Part shown: positions 45,625 to 55,222 of the stretch, in pieces
Position numbering within the stretch: the first letter of the stretch is position 1
Layout of the letters: every line of letters begins with the position of its first letter
Source of the DNA: an uncultured Commensalibacter sp.
GTDB lineage: Bacteria; Pseudomonadota; Alphaproteobacteria; Acetobacterales; Acetobacteraceae
Assembly: GCA_945266285.1 (NCBI GenBank)
Contig: CALYOP010000004.1
Span: 93,615-157,614, forward strand
Direction: 5' to 3'
DNA length: 64,000 nt
The notes under the pieces: generated by a model
What the model was told of the DNA's origin: nothing
Databases searched by the model: none
Seen by the model: the letters and a program-made list of their open reading frames with translations, nothing else
Translations under genes and position numbers: made by a program

Positions 45625-46827
45625 ATGTCTAACTCTAGTAATATTGATAAAAAAACCATCCTTGAACTTCTTTATTCTGTAGTCCTCCCTTGGAAACCCG
45701 ATACATTTTTAACGCAGACCGATTTAATCGATCATATATCTGTTCAGGAAGATCAAGTTCATATGGTATTGCGTGTTAAAGATGTTTCCCCATCAGAAAT
45801 GGAATCATTACGTTCGCATCTTGAACATATAATACAAAAACTTGATGGCGTTACCCGAGCTCGCGTTATATTAGAAGATACGAGTACCGAACAACAAACA
45901 ACTGGTGTACGTCGCCTGATTTTCCCACCGCGACAGACATCCCAACCAAAAAAACGATCAGTTCCACCGCATATGCATTCGGTCCCAGAGAAAAAGACTA
46001 CTCCTCAAGAAGCCGTTCAATCCATTGGTTGCATGATTGCTATCGCATCTGGGAAAGGGGGGGTTGGTAAGTCATCTACGACAATTAATCTTGCCGTAGC
46101 TCTTGCACGATTAGGTCTACGCGTAGGGTTGTTGGATGCTGATATTCATGGCCCATCCATACCACATATGTTAGGTCTAGAGGGCCAAGTTGAGGTCGTT
46201 AATCATAAATTAATACCCATGACTGCATGGGGCGTTCATGCCATGTCGATCGGCATGTTAGTCCAAAAAGACCAAGCAATGATTTGGCGTGGCCCTATGG
46301 TCATGGGTGCTGTGAAACAGCTGATATCGGATGTTTTATGGGGCGAATTAGATATTTTGTTAATTGATACCCCACCTGGTACTGGTGATATACAACTTAC
46401 TTTAGCACAATCAATCCATTTGGATGGCGCCATTATTGTATCCACTCCACAGGATATCGCACTTCTTGATGCGAGACGTGCAATATCACTTTTTCAAAAA
46501 GTTAAAGTTCCTATATTGGGTATTATTGAAAATATGTCCTATTTCCGTTGCCCACATTGTCAGGAAAAAACCTATATTTTTGGTGAAGGCGGAGCAAAAC
46601 AAGAAGCACAAAAACTTGACCTGCCACTCTTAGGTGAAATCCCTATTTTTCCTTCTATTCGAACAGGTGGTGATAACGGAACGCCAGTTGCTGCAATGGA
46701 TACTGAAACCGAAGGGATGTCTGTTTATTATGAAATTGCTACTTCATTAATACCTACGATTAATCGTATCAGAAACCTTAAAACGTTTTCAAATACACAG
46801 AAAACTGAGTCTACAAATGATACATAA
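45625..46827 (+). CDS. mrp: Mrp/ApbC-type iron-sulfur cluster carrier ATPase
   Basis: This P-loop ATPase delivers iron-sulfur clusters. The 400-aa protein has an N-terminal MIP18/DUF59-like domain (residues ~1-95), a Pro-rich linker, and the ATPase with Walker A ASGKGGVGKSSTT near residue 146. LLDADIHGPSIPHMLGL, LLIDTPPGTGDIQLTL and the cluster-binding CPHC in MSYFRCPHCQEKTYIFGEGG follow. All key residues are intact. A hairpin terminator follows. Confidence 0.95.
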   Translation: MSNSSNIDKKTILELLYSVVLPWKPDTFLTQTDLIDHISVQEDQVHMVLRVKDVSPSEMESLRSHLEHIIQKLDGVTRARVILEDTSTEQQTTGVRRLIFPPRQTSQPKKRSVPPHMHSVPEKKTTPQEAVQSIGCMIAIASGKGGVGKSSTTINLAVALARLGLRVGLLDADIHGPSIPHMLGLEGQVEVVNHKLIPMTAWGVHAMSIGMLVQKDQAMIWRGPMVMGAVKQLISDVLWGELDILLIDTPPGTGDIQLTLAQSIHLDGAIIVSTPQDIALLDARRAISLFQKVKVPILGIIENMSYFRCPHCQEKTYIFGEGGAKQEAQKLDLPLLGEIPIFPSIRTGGDNGTPVAAMDTETEGMSVYYEIATSLIPTINRIRNLKTFSNTQKTESTNDT

Positions 46828-46853
46828 ACAGGTTTTTCGTCGTTTCTAGAAAC

Positions 46854-46888
46854 AAGAAATAAAGAGAATAAATCCCTTTATTTCTTTA
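46854..46888. terminator. Bidirectional terminator after mrp
   Basis: AAGAAATAAAG (46854-46864) and CTTTATTTCTT (46876-46886) form a perfect 11-bp stem with an 11-nt loop between convergent genes. It is AT-rich, so of moderate strength. Confidence 0.7.
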
Positions 46889-46891
46889 ATA

Positions 46892-47239
46892 TTATTTAGA
46901 TAAAGAAGGCGGAGTCCCTGCTAAAAACTGGCACGTTTTATTTGCTGGTAAATAGCGACATAACGGCCCTTGAACACCTTTATCTCCTAATAATCCGAAC
47001 TGAAAAATTGCCCAGCCAATAATGGTAAAAACAGCCATAATAATCCAAGGTATGAGAAACTTTATCCCTGAATTTTCTTCTAAAACATAAGGCTTAAGTT
47101 CAGGATCCGTCGATTCAACCCGTGTTTCAGGCGTTGTAAAAAAACGCTGCCCTAATGGTTCGTCATTCGGGCCTAGGGGTGGTAGGTCAATTGGTTCATC
47201 TTCAGCTTCTCCAACTGACTTATCATAATATTTACCCAT
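46892..47239 (-). CDS. Single-pass membrane protein of unknown function (115 aa)
   Basis: I do not recognise this protein. An acidic, Pro-rich N-terminal half (residues 1-60, with EPIDLPPLGPNDEPLGQRFF) precedes one membrane helix (FLIPWIIMAVFTIIGWAIFQF, ~61-81). A short tail carrying two cysteines eight residues apart (LCRYLPANKTC) probably faces the periplasm. It lies 26 nt downstream of a 50-aa membrane protein with a similar cysteine pair, suggesting a two-protein unit. Confidence 0.65.
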   Translation of the reverse strand: MGKYYDKSVGEAEDEPIDLPPLGPNDEPLGQRFFTTPETRVESTDPELKPYVLEENSGIKFLIPWIIMAVFTIIGWAIFQFGLLGDKGVQGPLCRYLPANKTCQFLAGTPPSLSK

Positions 47240-47265
47240 AACAATTTACCAACTTATTCCTTATA

Positions 47266-47418
47266 TTAACGATTATCCTTGTCAAAACAGGAAATATTCG
47301 GATTAGTTAGACATCCCTCGTCATTTTGCAAATCATGAGCATAAGGCAAAAACCATATGGCTGCTATAACCAGAACCAATAACAACCCTAACATACCTAT
47401 AAAAACAGTCTTTTCCAT
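47266..47418 (-). CDS. Tiny membrane protein with a periplasmic Cys pair (50 aa)
   Basis: This short reading frame is supported by a strong Shine-Dalgarno (AGGAGAG about 7 nt before the ATG). The protein has one membrane helix (IGMLGLLLVLVIAAIWFLPY) and a tail DEGCLTNPNISCFDKDNR with two cysteines eight residues apart. The spacing resembles that in the following 115-aa protein. The function is unknown. Possible roles are a small subunit of a respiratory or redox complex, which is inference only. Confidence 0.65.
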   Translation of the reverse strand: MEKTVFIGMLGLLLVLVIAAIWFLPYAHDLQNDEGCLTNPNISCFDKDNR

Positions 47419-47490
47419 ATAGTCTCTCCTGTTTTAACTCAAAGAAACATTGTTAATGGCAAGCAACTCCTAGGCCTATTCTAATGGTTT

Positions 47491-48414
47491 TCAAGCTGTA
47501 TACTGATTTAATATTTCCATCATCTCAACCCATTCCCGCTTGCTTAAGCCACTATTGTCCTGTTCTACATTTTCACCTTTAAGCATACGGCCCAGTACCT
47601 TCATCATCGTAGCAGAGAAAGTAACAGCTCCCCGTCTATAATCTTCAAATGCTTCACAAGCGATAGGAACCCATGCTTGCACGGTCTTAAGCATTGCTTC
47701 AGCATACATTCTTATTTCATATTGAGCATGCGGATCAATACGAAGTTCAAGAAAATGAAACAAATTATGTAGATTTATTTTCCAATACCATTGGCTATAA
47801 CTATTTAAAGTTAAATTCATCCTAGCCAGCTCACGAGCCAGACCATACCCCCCTTCTGCTTCTGGCCGCAAAAGATTCTCATAATTGTCATAGCATCGTT
47901 CAGCATCCTGTCTAAGTAATGATAAGACACCATGCGCTTGTTCAGCAGAAAGCTTATCGCCTCGACCTTGGTGATTGGTAGTACTTTGGGCTGCGATTAC
48001 TTCAGGCTCTGGTAAATAAAATTCACGATCCATAATAGAATAACGTGCTGAATATTCATTCACACTTGCCGTTCTATGACGAATCCACTGTCGTGCAACA
48101 AAAATGGGCAAACGAATATGATATTTGATTTCACACATTTCAAAAGGTGTCGTATGACGATGCCGCATTAAATAGCGGATAAGCCCCCTATCTTCAGATA
48201 CTTTTTTGGTTCCACGACCATAAGATACCCGTGCAGCCTGAACAATTGCAGAGTCATCTCCCATATAATCAACGACGCGTACAAAACCATGGTCCAATAC
48301 TTTAATAGGATTAAAAAGCATCGCCTCCAAACCTGGAGAGACTGGACGGTGCGTTGGAGATTGCGTTTGAGTCTGAGCCTTGATGTCGGCTTCCTGTTCT
48401 GGGGTAATGATCAT
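47491..48414 (-). CDS. thyX: Flavin-dependent thymidylate synthase
   Basis: ThyX makes dTMP from dUMP using FAD, NADPH and methylene-tetrahydrofolate. The diagnostic [15 protein letters not shown] motif is near residue 107, with QWIRHRT preceding it. The conserved C-terminal region [18 protein letters not shown] is present. At 307 aa it matches the alphaproteobacterial form. With dcd it supplies the thymidylate route in this window; no thyA is seen, which fits the usual mutual exclusion. Confidence 0.97.
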   Translation of the reverse strand: MIITPEQEADIKAQTQTQSPTHRPVSPGLEAMLFNPIKVLDHGFVRVVDYMGDDSAIVQAARVSYGRGTKKVSEDRGLIRYLMRHRHTTPFEMCEIKYHIRLPIFVARQWIRHRTASVNEYSARYSIMDREFYLPEPEVIAAQSTTNHQGRGDKLSAEQAHGVLSLLRQDAERCYDNYENLLRPEAEGGYGLARELARMNLTLNSYSQWYWKINLHNLFHFLELRIDPHAQYEIRMYAEAMLKTVQAWVPIACEAFEDYRRGAVTFSATMMKVLGRMLKGENVEQDNSGLSKREWVEMMEILNQYTA

Positions 48415-48548
48415 AAATAAATACTTTATAATGATTGGAACGAACTTATTATGTATCTTTTTAAAAGATAATAATTTCTTTTAGAATACATAAATCCGAT
48501 AACGACAGAAACTACTAATTCTATCTATACTAAAAACGTTTAAACTGG

Positions 48549-49952
48549 TTACGGGTTTTTAGTTTTTATTGTCATATTGATTTGGTTCGCTAATTTAAAC
48601 AATTCAATAAAATTAAGCGTCGTCAAATCTCTGATTTTTATTGGTGTTGGAGGAGAAACGTTAATCTGTATTGATCGTGACGGTTGCATTAATACCTCTG
48701 ACAAAGCTGTGTAAAACTGCCTGTCTAAATCAAAATCTTTCCCTTTCGATGATTGTTCAAGCATTGATTGGATAGCTTGTCCTACTTGTTGCTGCGTTTC
48801 GCCAGTTTGTTCAGCTCGAGTATGAAAAATATGTTTGTAAAAACCAACATCATGCAAATTGACGTCAATCGAGGTTATTTCTAAATTTTTAAACGAAAAC
48901 CACTTATTCAATGCAACGACATGATGTTGTATCAACCTGTCAGGAAACTGTCCTTGAATATTCATTCCCAGCTTTAACATGTCCTTTATTTCAATGTCGA
49001 ACTGATGAACATCAAGCTGTCTAGAATCATTTTTGTAGGTAAAATCAAAAGAAAAATTACCATTTATCTGGGAATAACCAATCTTTTGTAAATATTCTCT
49101 AAAGGGAACAATCGAGCTATTGGTATAAGTTAGGATATGATCTCCTTGCACTGTTCCAGCAAAATTTAAATGTTCTGATCTTACGGTTTTGATATCCAGT
49201 TTGTCTAATTTAACAATCGGTTGGTAGTTTTGCAGAAAAGAAATATCCTGAACAATAAGATTGTAATCTCGATTAACCGGTGATTTTATTTCATTTAACG
49301 GAACAAAAACTGATGCTAGATCGGCACCAAGAATACCCATTTTTGAAATTCGTAATATATTTATTCCCATTAAACTTTGTGGACGAACATATTCAATATG
49401 ATCAAAAAATTGGTTCGTTTTACTACCAAGTTTGTAATGGTTAATTTGCCAGTTACCCAATCTTAGGATCCCTGCTTCTCCACGGATAAAAGCGCCCTGA
49501 ATAGTTGCCTTTTTAAAGGATAATCTGGAGATATCCTGTAAAAGAAATCCATCAAATATTTCAGTATCTGAATTAAAAGGAATTTTTAAATTGTCTATCC
49601 GTAATGATGCCATGTCCATTGTAAGGGATAAATAGTCAATATGTACGGCATTAGCCGTTAAAATGGCCATTTTTTTCTGGTCAATCGGCATAATTTTTAT
49701 TCGTTTTGCCGTAATGATTGTCCCATTAGGCATCGCAAATCGAACATTATGTAAAATAACGGATTGTGTAAAAAGGCTGACATGTGAATCCGTATAAAAC
49801 AACTTACCTTTCATACCGACAAAGGCTTGAAGATTTTTTTGCACCAGATTCATTGCTGTTTCGGCACGATAATGTGCAATACGATAACCCTTGTCGACCG
49901 CAAGACCAATCAAGAAAATAACTACAGCCCATATTGCTATTTTCTTTTTCAT
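48549..49952 (-). CDS. Membrane-anchored periplasmic protein of unknown function (467 aa)
   Basis: I do not recognise this protein. A basic start and one hydrophobic helix (IAIWAVVIFLIGLAVDKGY) anchor it, and the remaining 440 residues are periplasmic and predicted beta-rich, with alternating short strands such as LKIPFNSDTEIFDGFLL. The pattern loosely recalls AsmA-like or DUF2125-like envelope proteins of Alphaproteobacteria, but I cannot assign it. It has no cysteines after the anchor that would suggest disulfides. It follows rsmB after 64 nt in the same direction. Confidence 0.6.
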   Translation of the reverse strand: MKKKIAIWAVVIFLIGLAVDKGYRIAHYRAETAMNLVQKNLQAFVGMKGKLFYTDSHVSLFTQSVILHNVRFAMPNGTIITAKRIKIMPIDQKKMAILTANAVHIDYLSLTMDMASLRIDNLKIPFNSDTEIFDGFLLQDISRLSFKKATIQGAFIRGEAGILRLGNWQINHYKLGSKTNQFFDHIEYVRPQSLMGINILRISKMGILGADLASVFVPLNEIKSPVNRDYNLIVQDISFLQNYQPIVKLDKLDIKTVRSEHLNFAGTVQGDHILTYTNSSIVPFREYLQKIGYSQINGNFSFDFTYKNDSRQLDVHQFDIEIKDMLKLGMNIQGQFPDRLIQHHVVALNKWFSFKNLEITSIDVNLHDVGFYKHIFHTRAEQTGETQQQVGQAIQSMLEQSSKGKDFDLDRQFYTALSEVLMQPSRSIQINVSPPTPIKIRDLTTLNFIELFKLANQINMTIKTKNP

Positions 49953-50016
49953 GATTTCTTAGGTTTGCCTGTCTCAAGTATAATAATTAGCATCTTTTTA
50001 ATTATAGAAATATTCA

Positions 50017-51360
50017 TCACAACCGACAAAAACGTGCCATAAAAAAACCATCCATTCCTCCTTGATCCAGCCAAAAATAAGGTAACGTTCTTATATAACC
50101 TTCCTTTGTCAAAGCTTGTGGTAAAAAAGAAATTTCTTCTTTTTCAAAAGGCATTCCTTTGACCCCAGGAAGACTTTCTATCCATTTTGCTTGTTCCTCA
50201 GCTTCTTCACGTTGTAATGAACAAACACTATAGATGAATCGGCCACCCGGTTTCAAATATAACAATACAGAGTGAATAAGATTTCTCTGCATTTTAACCA
50301 AGGTCATAATATTTTTTGGCTTTTTCAAATATAATACATCAGGATGACGCCTGAGAATACCGGTTGCTGAACAAGGCGCGTCCAACAAGATGGCGTCAAA
50401 ATAATCTCGATATTCTAACTTGGTTGCATCAGCATGCACTATATCTGCACTTAAATGCAAACGATCCAAATTATTGTTCAATACACGAAGACGCTTTTCT
50501 TCTTTTTCTACAGCCGTTACTTTCCCACCGGTTTGAATAAGTTGTGCCGTTTTCCCACCGGGTGCCGCGCATAAATCAGCTATCTTTTCATTAGGCTGGC
50601 CATTTAATAATAACGCAGGAAGTGTTGCTGCAAAATCCTGAACCCAGAACTGACCTTCGTTAAAACCCTGTAAAGTTGTAACTTTAGTACTCGCTGGATA
50701 ACGCCAACTCCCATTAGGAAGTTTTACTCCACCTTCTGGAGCCATAGATCCCAATCGAAGCGTCAAATCAAGAGGAGCTTCAACATCAAAGCATGCTGCT
50801 ATTTTACGGGGTTCAAAACTTGCTTTGCTCCAGCTCTGCCATAACCAGTTTGGCAGATTAAGTCGTGCACGATCAATTCCTTCGAGAATTTGTGGCTGTT
50901 GTCGGATTATTTTGTGCAAAACAGCATTTACGACCCCTGTAAATCGCGCAAGATTATTATTCCGTGCCAAATTGACCGATGTATCTACAGCCGCATGATG
51001 CGGCGTATCCAGAAATAAAATCTGTGCACTGCCTAACAATAAAATCCATTTTAATTGTAGCGGTGGCGATTTCTGAAGAAAAGGTTCGATAACAGCATCC
51101 AAAGAACCTTTATTCCGTAAAACACAATTCGCCAAACGATAAGCAGCAGATCGATCTCTTATATTTGCTTGCCGTGCCAACGGTGTTTCGAAAGCAATAT
51201 CCAAAGAACGTGATGATTCCATAACCTGACAAATCGCTTCAAATGCGATTTGCCGTGTATCATCTTTATTGCCTGTCTTTTGATGATTATTATTTCTATT
51301 GGAAGAGAAAGTTTTTCTAAACGTATCTCTCTCTTTTGATTTTCTTAAGGAATTCGTCAT
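50017..51360 (-). CDS. rsmB: 16S rRNA (cytosine-C5) methyltransferase, RsmB/Fmu type
   Basis: RsmB methylates C967 of 16S rRNA. The 447-aa protein has an N-terminal NusB-like RNA-binding domain (residues ~35-160, including DRSAAYRLANCVLRNKGSLD). The methyltransferase domain follows, with the SAM loop IADLCAAPGGKTAQLI, motif IV LDAPCSATGILRRHPD and the catalytic-Cys motif YSVCSLQREE. A polar N-terminal extension of about 30 residues is unusual but short. Confidence 0.93.
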   Translation of the reverse strand: MTNSLRKSKERDTFRKTFSSNRNNNHQKTGNKDDTRQIAFEAICQVMESSRSLDIAFETPLARQANIRDRSAAYRLANCVLRNKGSLDAVIEPFLQKSPPLQLKWILLLGSAQILFLDTPHHAAVDTSVNLARNNNLARFTGVVNAVLHKIIRQQPQILEGIDRARLNLPNWLWQSWSKASFEPRKIAACFDVEAPLDLTLRLGSMAPEGGVKLPNGSWRYPASTKVTTLQGFNEGQFWVQDFAATLPALLLNGQPNEKIADLCAAPGGKTAQLIQTGGKVTAVEKEEKRLRVLNNNLDRLHLSADIVHADATKLEYRDYFDAILLDAPCSATGILRRHPDVLYLKKPKNIMTLVKMQRNLIHSVLLYLKPGGRFIYSVCSLQREEAEEQAKWIESLPGVKGMPFEKEEISFLPQALTKEGYIRTLPYFWLDQGGMDGFFMARFCRL

Positions 51361-51455
51361 CTAACTCTATTATTGTGAAAAATCATTATCCATGTCATTG
51401 TTACAGTTTACTGGTTAGCGTTACAAACTATTCTAAGAAAAACTATAAATAAACA

Positions 51456-52247
51456 ATGAAAAATTGGTCTATTCTCCTTCCTTATTTTAATGAATCTCAA
51501 TATTTGCCGGCCACCATAGAATCAATCTGCAGACAAAATTATGACCAATTTACATTAATTCTGATCAATAATGCTTCTACGGATGATTCGGAAAGTGTTG
51601 CAAGGGATATTCTATCCTTTTATCCGCATATTGATGTTTTATTTCTCAATGAAAAAAAACCTGGAAAAACCAACGCATTAAAGACAGGGCTCAAAGCCGT
51701 AAAAACTCCTTTCGTTGCAACCTGCGATGCCGATACTTATTACCCCCCCGATTACCTCTTTTTTTGTAATGAGATTATGAAAAATAATCCGCATTATGTT
51801 GGGATCATGGCATGTGATATTTATCACCCCTATTACAGCTATAAAAGTCTGTATCGGCGATGGAAGATTTTTATCAAGTCCAAATTATTTCAAGGTCAAT
51901 GCCATGCAGGTGGCTATGCACAAGCTTTCCGTACCGATAGCCTTCGGCAGGTTAAAGGTTTTGATCCTACCATATGGCCTTATGTCATGGTTGATCATGA
52001 AATTGTTCACCGTTTATTAAAAATCGGAAAAATTTATTATTCAACGAACCATTGGTGCCTTCCTTCTCCACGACGTACAGATCGAAGCAAAATTCGATGG
52101 TCCAAACTAGAGAAATTTCTTTATCAATTTCTTCCTTATCGCTGTAAGGATTGGTTCTTTTACACATTTTTAAGAAAAAGAATGAAAAAAAGAAATGCTT
52201 CCATTCTTCAACTTCGAGAACATAATTGGAATAAAAGCACTCACTAA
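51456..52247 (+). CDS. Family 2 glycosyltransferase
   Basis: The 263-aa protein has a GT-A fold of the GT2 family. The N-terminus reads WSILLPYFNESQYLPATIESI, NNASTDDS gives the nucleotide-binding aspartates, and ATCDADTYYPPDYL carries the metal-binding DAD near residue 94. HAGGYAQAFRTDSLRQVKGF and VDHEIVHRLLKIGKIYY complete the acceptor half. No membrane helix is apparent, so it is a soluble or peripheral enzyme. The C-terminus is basic. It stands alone between rsmB (divergent) and rpoH (convergent), and the acceptor is unknown. Confidence 0.88.
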   Translation: MKNWSILLPYFNESQYLPATIESICRQNYDQFTLILINNASTDDSESVARDILSFYPHIDVLFLNEKKPGKTNALKTGLKAVKTPFVATCDADTYYPPDYLFFCNEIMKNNPHYVGIMACDIYHPYYSYKSLYRRWKIFIKSKLFQGQCHAGGYAQAFRTDSLRQVKGFDPTIWPYVMVDHEIVHRLLKIGKIYYSTNHWCLPSPRRTDRSKIRWSKLEKFLYQFLPYRCKDWFFYTFLRKRMKKRNASILQLREHNWNKSTH

Positions 52248-52252
52248 ATCAA

Positions 52253-52284
52253 AAAGAACCCCTTGAATTTTCCAAGGGGTTCTT
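52253..52284. terminator. Strong bidirectional terminator between the GT2 gene and rpoH
   Basis: AAAGAACCCCTTG (52253-52265) and CAAGGGGTTCTTT (52272-52284) pair perfectly around a 6-nt loop between convergent genes. Confidence 0.93.
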
Positions 52285-52324
52285 TGTTAAAGATAAAGGT
52301 AAAAATGCCTATTTCAATGAATAA

Positions 52325-53233
52325 CTAAGCTAAAGCGTGAAGTTTTTCTTCAGAATGTTTTTGACGTCTTGCTTCAACTTCGCTTTTCATAGCTTTTTGC
52401 AATTTTTCAAAAGCCCGAACTTCGATCTGGCGTACCCGTTCACGAGAAATATTATATTTCTTCGAAAGCTCCTCAAGGGTTACAGGTTCTTCGTTCAGAC
52501 GCCGTTCGGTTAAAATATAACGCTCACGATCATTCAAATCTTTCATAGCGTTCCGTAAAAGAGTCTGACGATCAGAAAATTCTTCAGCTTTTGCATAATT
52601 GGCTTCCTGATTTTCTGTTTCATCGACCAACATGTTTTGCCATTCGCCACCATCCTGATCATCACCGATTGTCGAATTCAGACTGTGATCGACGGAACTC
52701 AACCGTCTATCCATCTGTAACACTTCGTCTTCGGTAACGCCCAATGTTGTAGCAATTTTTTGAAGCTGTTCTGGTTCGATATCACCTTCGTTAAAAGCCT
52801 GTATCTGACCTTTTATACGACGAAGATTAAAAAAGAGTTTTTTCTGAGCTGCTGTGGTGCCCATTTTAACCAAAGACCAGCTATGTAAAATATATTCCTG
52901 AATTGCTGCCCTAATCCACCATATAGCATAAGTAGTAAGCCGAAAACCACGATCAGGATCAAAGCGGCGTACGGCTTGCAACATACCGACATTGCCTTCA
53001 CTGATCAATTCATTCAATGGTAAACCATAACCACGATAACCCATGGCAATTTTTGCCACTAACCGCAAATGAGAAGTAACTAGATGATGCGCTGCTTCGA
53101 CATCCCCATTTTCCTTCCACTTTTTGGAAAAATTGATTTCTTCCTCTGGAGTTAATAAGGGGAATTTACGAATTTCCTGAAGGTATTTATTTAGATCGTT
53201 TTCTGGTGTTACATTCAAGATTGAAGAGGCCAT
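52325..53233 (-). CDS. rpoH: Heat-shock sigma factor RpoH (sigma-32)
   Basis: RpoH directs RNA polymerase to heat-shock promoters. The 302-aa protein shows region 1.2 (NDLNKYLQEIRKFPLLTPEEE), region 2 with LPLNELISEGNVGMLQAVRRF and LTTYAIWWIRAAIQEYILHSW, and the RpoH box KKLFFNLRRIKG, which separates it from RpoD. Region 4 ends in ISRERVRQIEVRAFEKLQKA. The 214-nt upstream spacer before the divergently placed end of rluD presumably holds its promoter. Only one rpoH is seen in this window. Confidence 0.96.
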   Translation of the reverse strand: MASSILNVTPENDLNKYLQEIRKFPLLTPEEEINFSKKWKENGDVEAAHHLVTSHLRLVAKIAMGYRGYGLPLNELISEGNVGMLQAVRRFDPDRGFRLTTYAIWWIRAAIQEYILHSWSLVKMGTTAAQKKLFFNLRRIKGQIQAFNEGDIEPEQLQKIATTLGVTEDEVLQMDRRLSSVDHSLNSTIGDDQDGGEWQNMLVDETENQEANYAKAEEFSDRQTLLRNAMKDLNDRERYILTERRLNEEPVTLEELSKKYNISRERVRQIEVRAFEKLQKAMKSEVEARRQKHSEEKLHALA

Positions 53234-53447
53234 TTTAGCTTCCTTTCACGATTCTTGCCTGTTAACCCGGCAAAAATCCATTTTATTGGATCTCTTAAAA
53301 TTTTGTTTTTTTTATGACACAATTCTTTTCTATGTCATTGTTTCTTATGAAGAATTGCTTTATGGATTTCGTGATATTTTATATCAGACTAATTTAGTCC
53401 TGTCAAAATAAATTCACATTATTTTTAAAATTTATTTCGAATTTTTA

Positions 53448-54428
53448 TCATGTTTCCAATAACCATTTTAAACGCTGAATATCTTCAGGAAACGGGACTT
53501 CAAACCGCATTTTCTCCTTGGTTCTGGGATGTGTAAAACCCAGTAATGTTGCATGAAGCGCCTGACGGGGAAAATCCAAAGCCATATTTTTCTTTTCAAT
53601 GGATAAGCTTTTCACAATAGCAGGGATTCGTTTTAAATATATTGGGTCACCCAATAAAGGATGACCATTTTTGGATAAATGCACCCTTATTTGATGTGTC
53701 CGTCCTGTTTCAAGTTTACACTGAATAAAACTAATCGCATTACTTAGAATACCTAATGTTTTATAATGTGTTCGGGCTGGTTTTCCACCACGATTCACAA
53801 TCGTCATTCGTTTCCGATCATAGGGATCACGCCCAATGGCTCCTTCAATCATTCCCTGAGCCGGTACGATTAATCCCCAACATAAAGCATGATAAAGTCG
53901 CTCGATTCGCCGGGCTGCAAAATCAGCTGAAAGTGCTGCTAGCGCTTGTTCGGTTTTTGCAATTACCATAACACCCGACGTATCTTTATCTAGACGATGG
54001 ATGATGCCGGGCCGCTTTTCCCCACCAATTCCTAAAAGGCTTTCCTTACAATGTGCTAAAAGCGCATTAACCAACGTACCATCTTCATTCCCTGGTGCAG
54101 GATGAACGACCAAACCAGCCTGTTTATTAATCACAATTAAATCTTCATCTTCATGGAGAATATCAAGCTGAATCGGTTGCGCCTCTAATGCATAATCCTT
54201 GACAATTGGCATCGTATATTCAAAAACGTCTCCAGCTTTGACGGTTGTTGAAGGATCCCGTATAAGCTGACCATTGCGTAGACAAAATCCTTGCTCAATC
54301 AATGTTTTGATCCGTGTCCGGGATAGATCCGCATGTTGTGCCAAAAAACGATCCGCTCGCAGACGTTCTTCTTCTAAGGAAACCGTCAACTGAAAAGTGG
54401 GTTGGTCTTCAGTTAAAGAATCAGACAT
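53448..54428 (-). CDS. rluD: 23S rRNA pseudouridine synthase RluD
   Basis: RluD isomerises uridines 1911, 1915 and 1917 in helix 69 of 23S rRNA. The 326-aa protein has an N-terminal S4 domain (RADRFLAQHADLSRTRIKTLIEQG) and the catalytic RPGIIHRLDKDTSGVMVIAKT with the essential Asp near residue 148. RIERLYHALCWG and TGRTHQIRVHLSKNGHPLLGD follow. It is divergent from a small membrane-protein gene 15 nt away. Confidence 0.95.
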   Translation of the reverse strand: MSDSLTEDQPTFQLTVSLEEERLRADRFLAQHADLSRTRIKTLIEQGFCLRNGQLIRDPSTTVKAGDVFEYTMPIVKDYALEAQPIQLDILHEDEDLIVINKQAGLVVHPAPGNEDGTLVNALLAHCKESLLGIGGEKRPGIIHRLDKDTSGVMVIAKTEQALAALSADFAARRIERLYHALCWGLIVPAQGMIEGAIGRDPYDRKRMTIVNRGGKPARTHYKTLGILSNAISFIQCKLETGRTHQIRVHLSKNGHPLLGDPIYLKRIPAIVKSLSIEKKNMALDFPRQALHATLLGFTHPRTKEKMRFEVPFPEDIQRLKWLLET

Positions 54429-54443
54429 GGAGAAAAAACCTTA

Positions 54444-54803
54444 ATGTCATCCGATATAACCCCAAATAATCAAGAACCTTTGCCAAATAAATCCAAGGGA
54501 TTGCTCGCATTAGTTATATTCCTTGGTGTGTTGATTATTATTGCTACCACTATTCTTATTGGCACGATTATCAGCCGCATAACCCATAGAAATACTTCCA
54601 CCAATCCGACGGTTTATACACCTATTCCCGTTACGCGGCTTGTTAGTGTATTGCAAGAACCTAAGGATACACAGATTGTGCAAATTATGCGTCAATCGGA
54701 TAACTTATTGGTTATTTCTCTCAAGGGTGGTGGAACAGATCGATTAGTTGTTTGGGACATTATACAGCAGAAAAAAATTAGTGAAATACAACTTTCGAAT
54801 TAG
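54444..54803 (+). CDS. Small single-pass membrane protein (119 aa)
   Basis: I do not recognise this protein firmly. A polar N-terminus (residues 1-18) precedes one membrane helix (LLALVIFLGVLIIIATTILIG), and the remaining 75 residues are predicted periplasmic. The end resembles two beta strands of a propeller-like repeat (LLVISLKGGGTDRLVVWDII). In other Alphaproteobacteria a small membrane protein of this layout is also divergent from rluD (DUF6476-type), which may be the same family, from memory. Promoters must overlap within the 15-nt gap or inside rluD. Confidence 0.65.
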   Translation: MSSDITPNNQEPLPNKSKGLLALVIFLGVLIIIATTILIGTIISRITHRNTSTNPTVYTPIPVTRLVSVLQEPKDTQIVQIMRQSDNLLVISLKGGGTDRLVVWDIIQQKKISEIQLSN

Positions 54804-54908
54804 TTGATAAATTATAATTATTAATACAAGACAAAAATTATTAGCCAGTCGGATAAGTTCGCTTGCTTTCTTACAAAACCTAGCCTAGTAAGAAGGCTAT
54901 AGGTTTCT

Positions 54909-54984
54909 GTCCCGTTCGTCTAGAGGCCTAGGACGCTGCCCTCTCACGGCGGTAACACGGGTTCGAATCCCGTACGGGACGCCA
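54909..54984 (+). tRNA. tRNA-Glu (anticodon CTC)
   Basis: A 76-nt cloverleaf is visible: acceptor GTCCCGT/ACGGGAC, anticodon stem CTGCC/GGCGG with loop CTCTCAC, and T-arm ACGGG/CCCGT with TTCGAAT, followed by G and an encoded CCA. It reads only GAG, so another tRNA-Glu(TTC) must exist elsewhere. Confidence 0.95.
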
Positions 54985-55222
54985 AGAAATGGGGGGTTTC
55001 CTAGCTTTTCCTGATTCATAAATAACGTAAAATTGATCTAAAATGATTAAAATAATGCAAAACAAACCTAAGTTTGCACCATTTTAAATAACGTTTTTTA
55101 TCATTCCCAATTGGTCTGATCTAACTCCTTCAGACAAAGCATTTTATAACGCATCATTATCGTAATGGTGTAAATTAACCAATCTTTTCTCAAGAACAAA
55201 TCGTTAGAATTAGAAATCCTTG

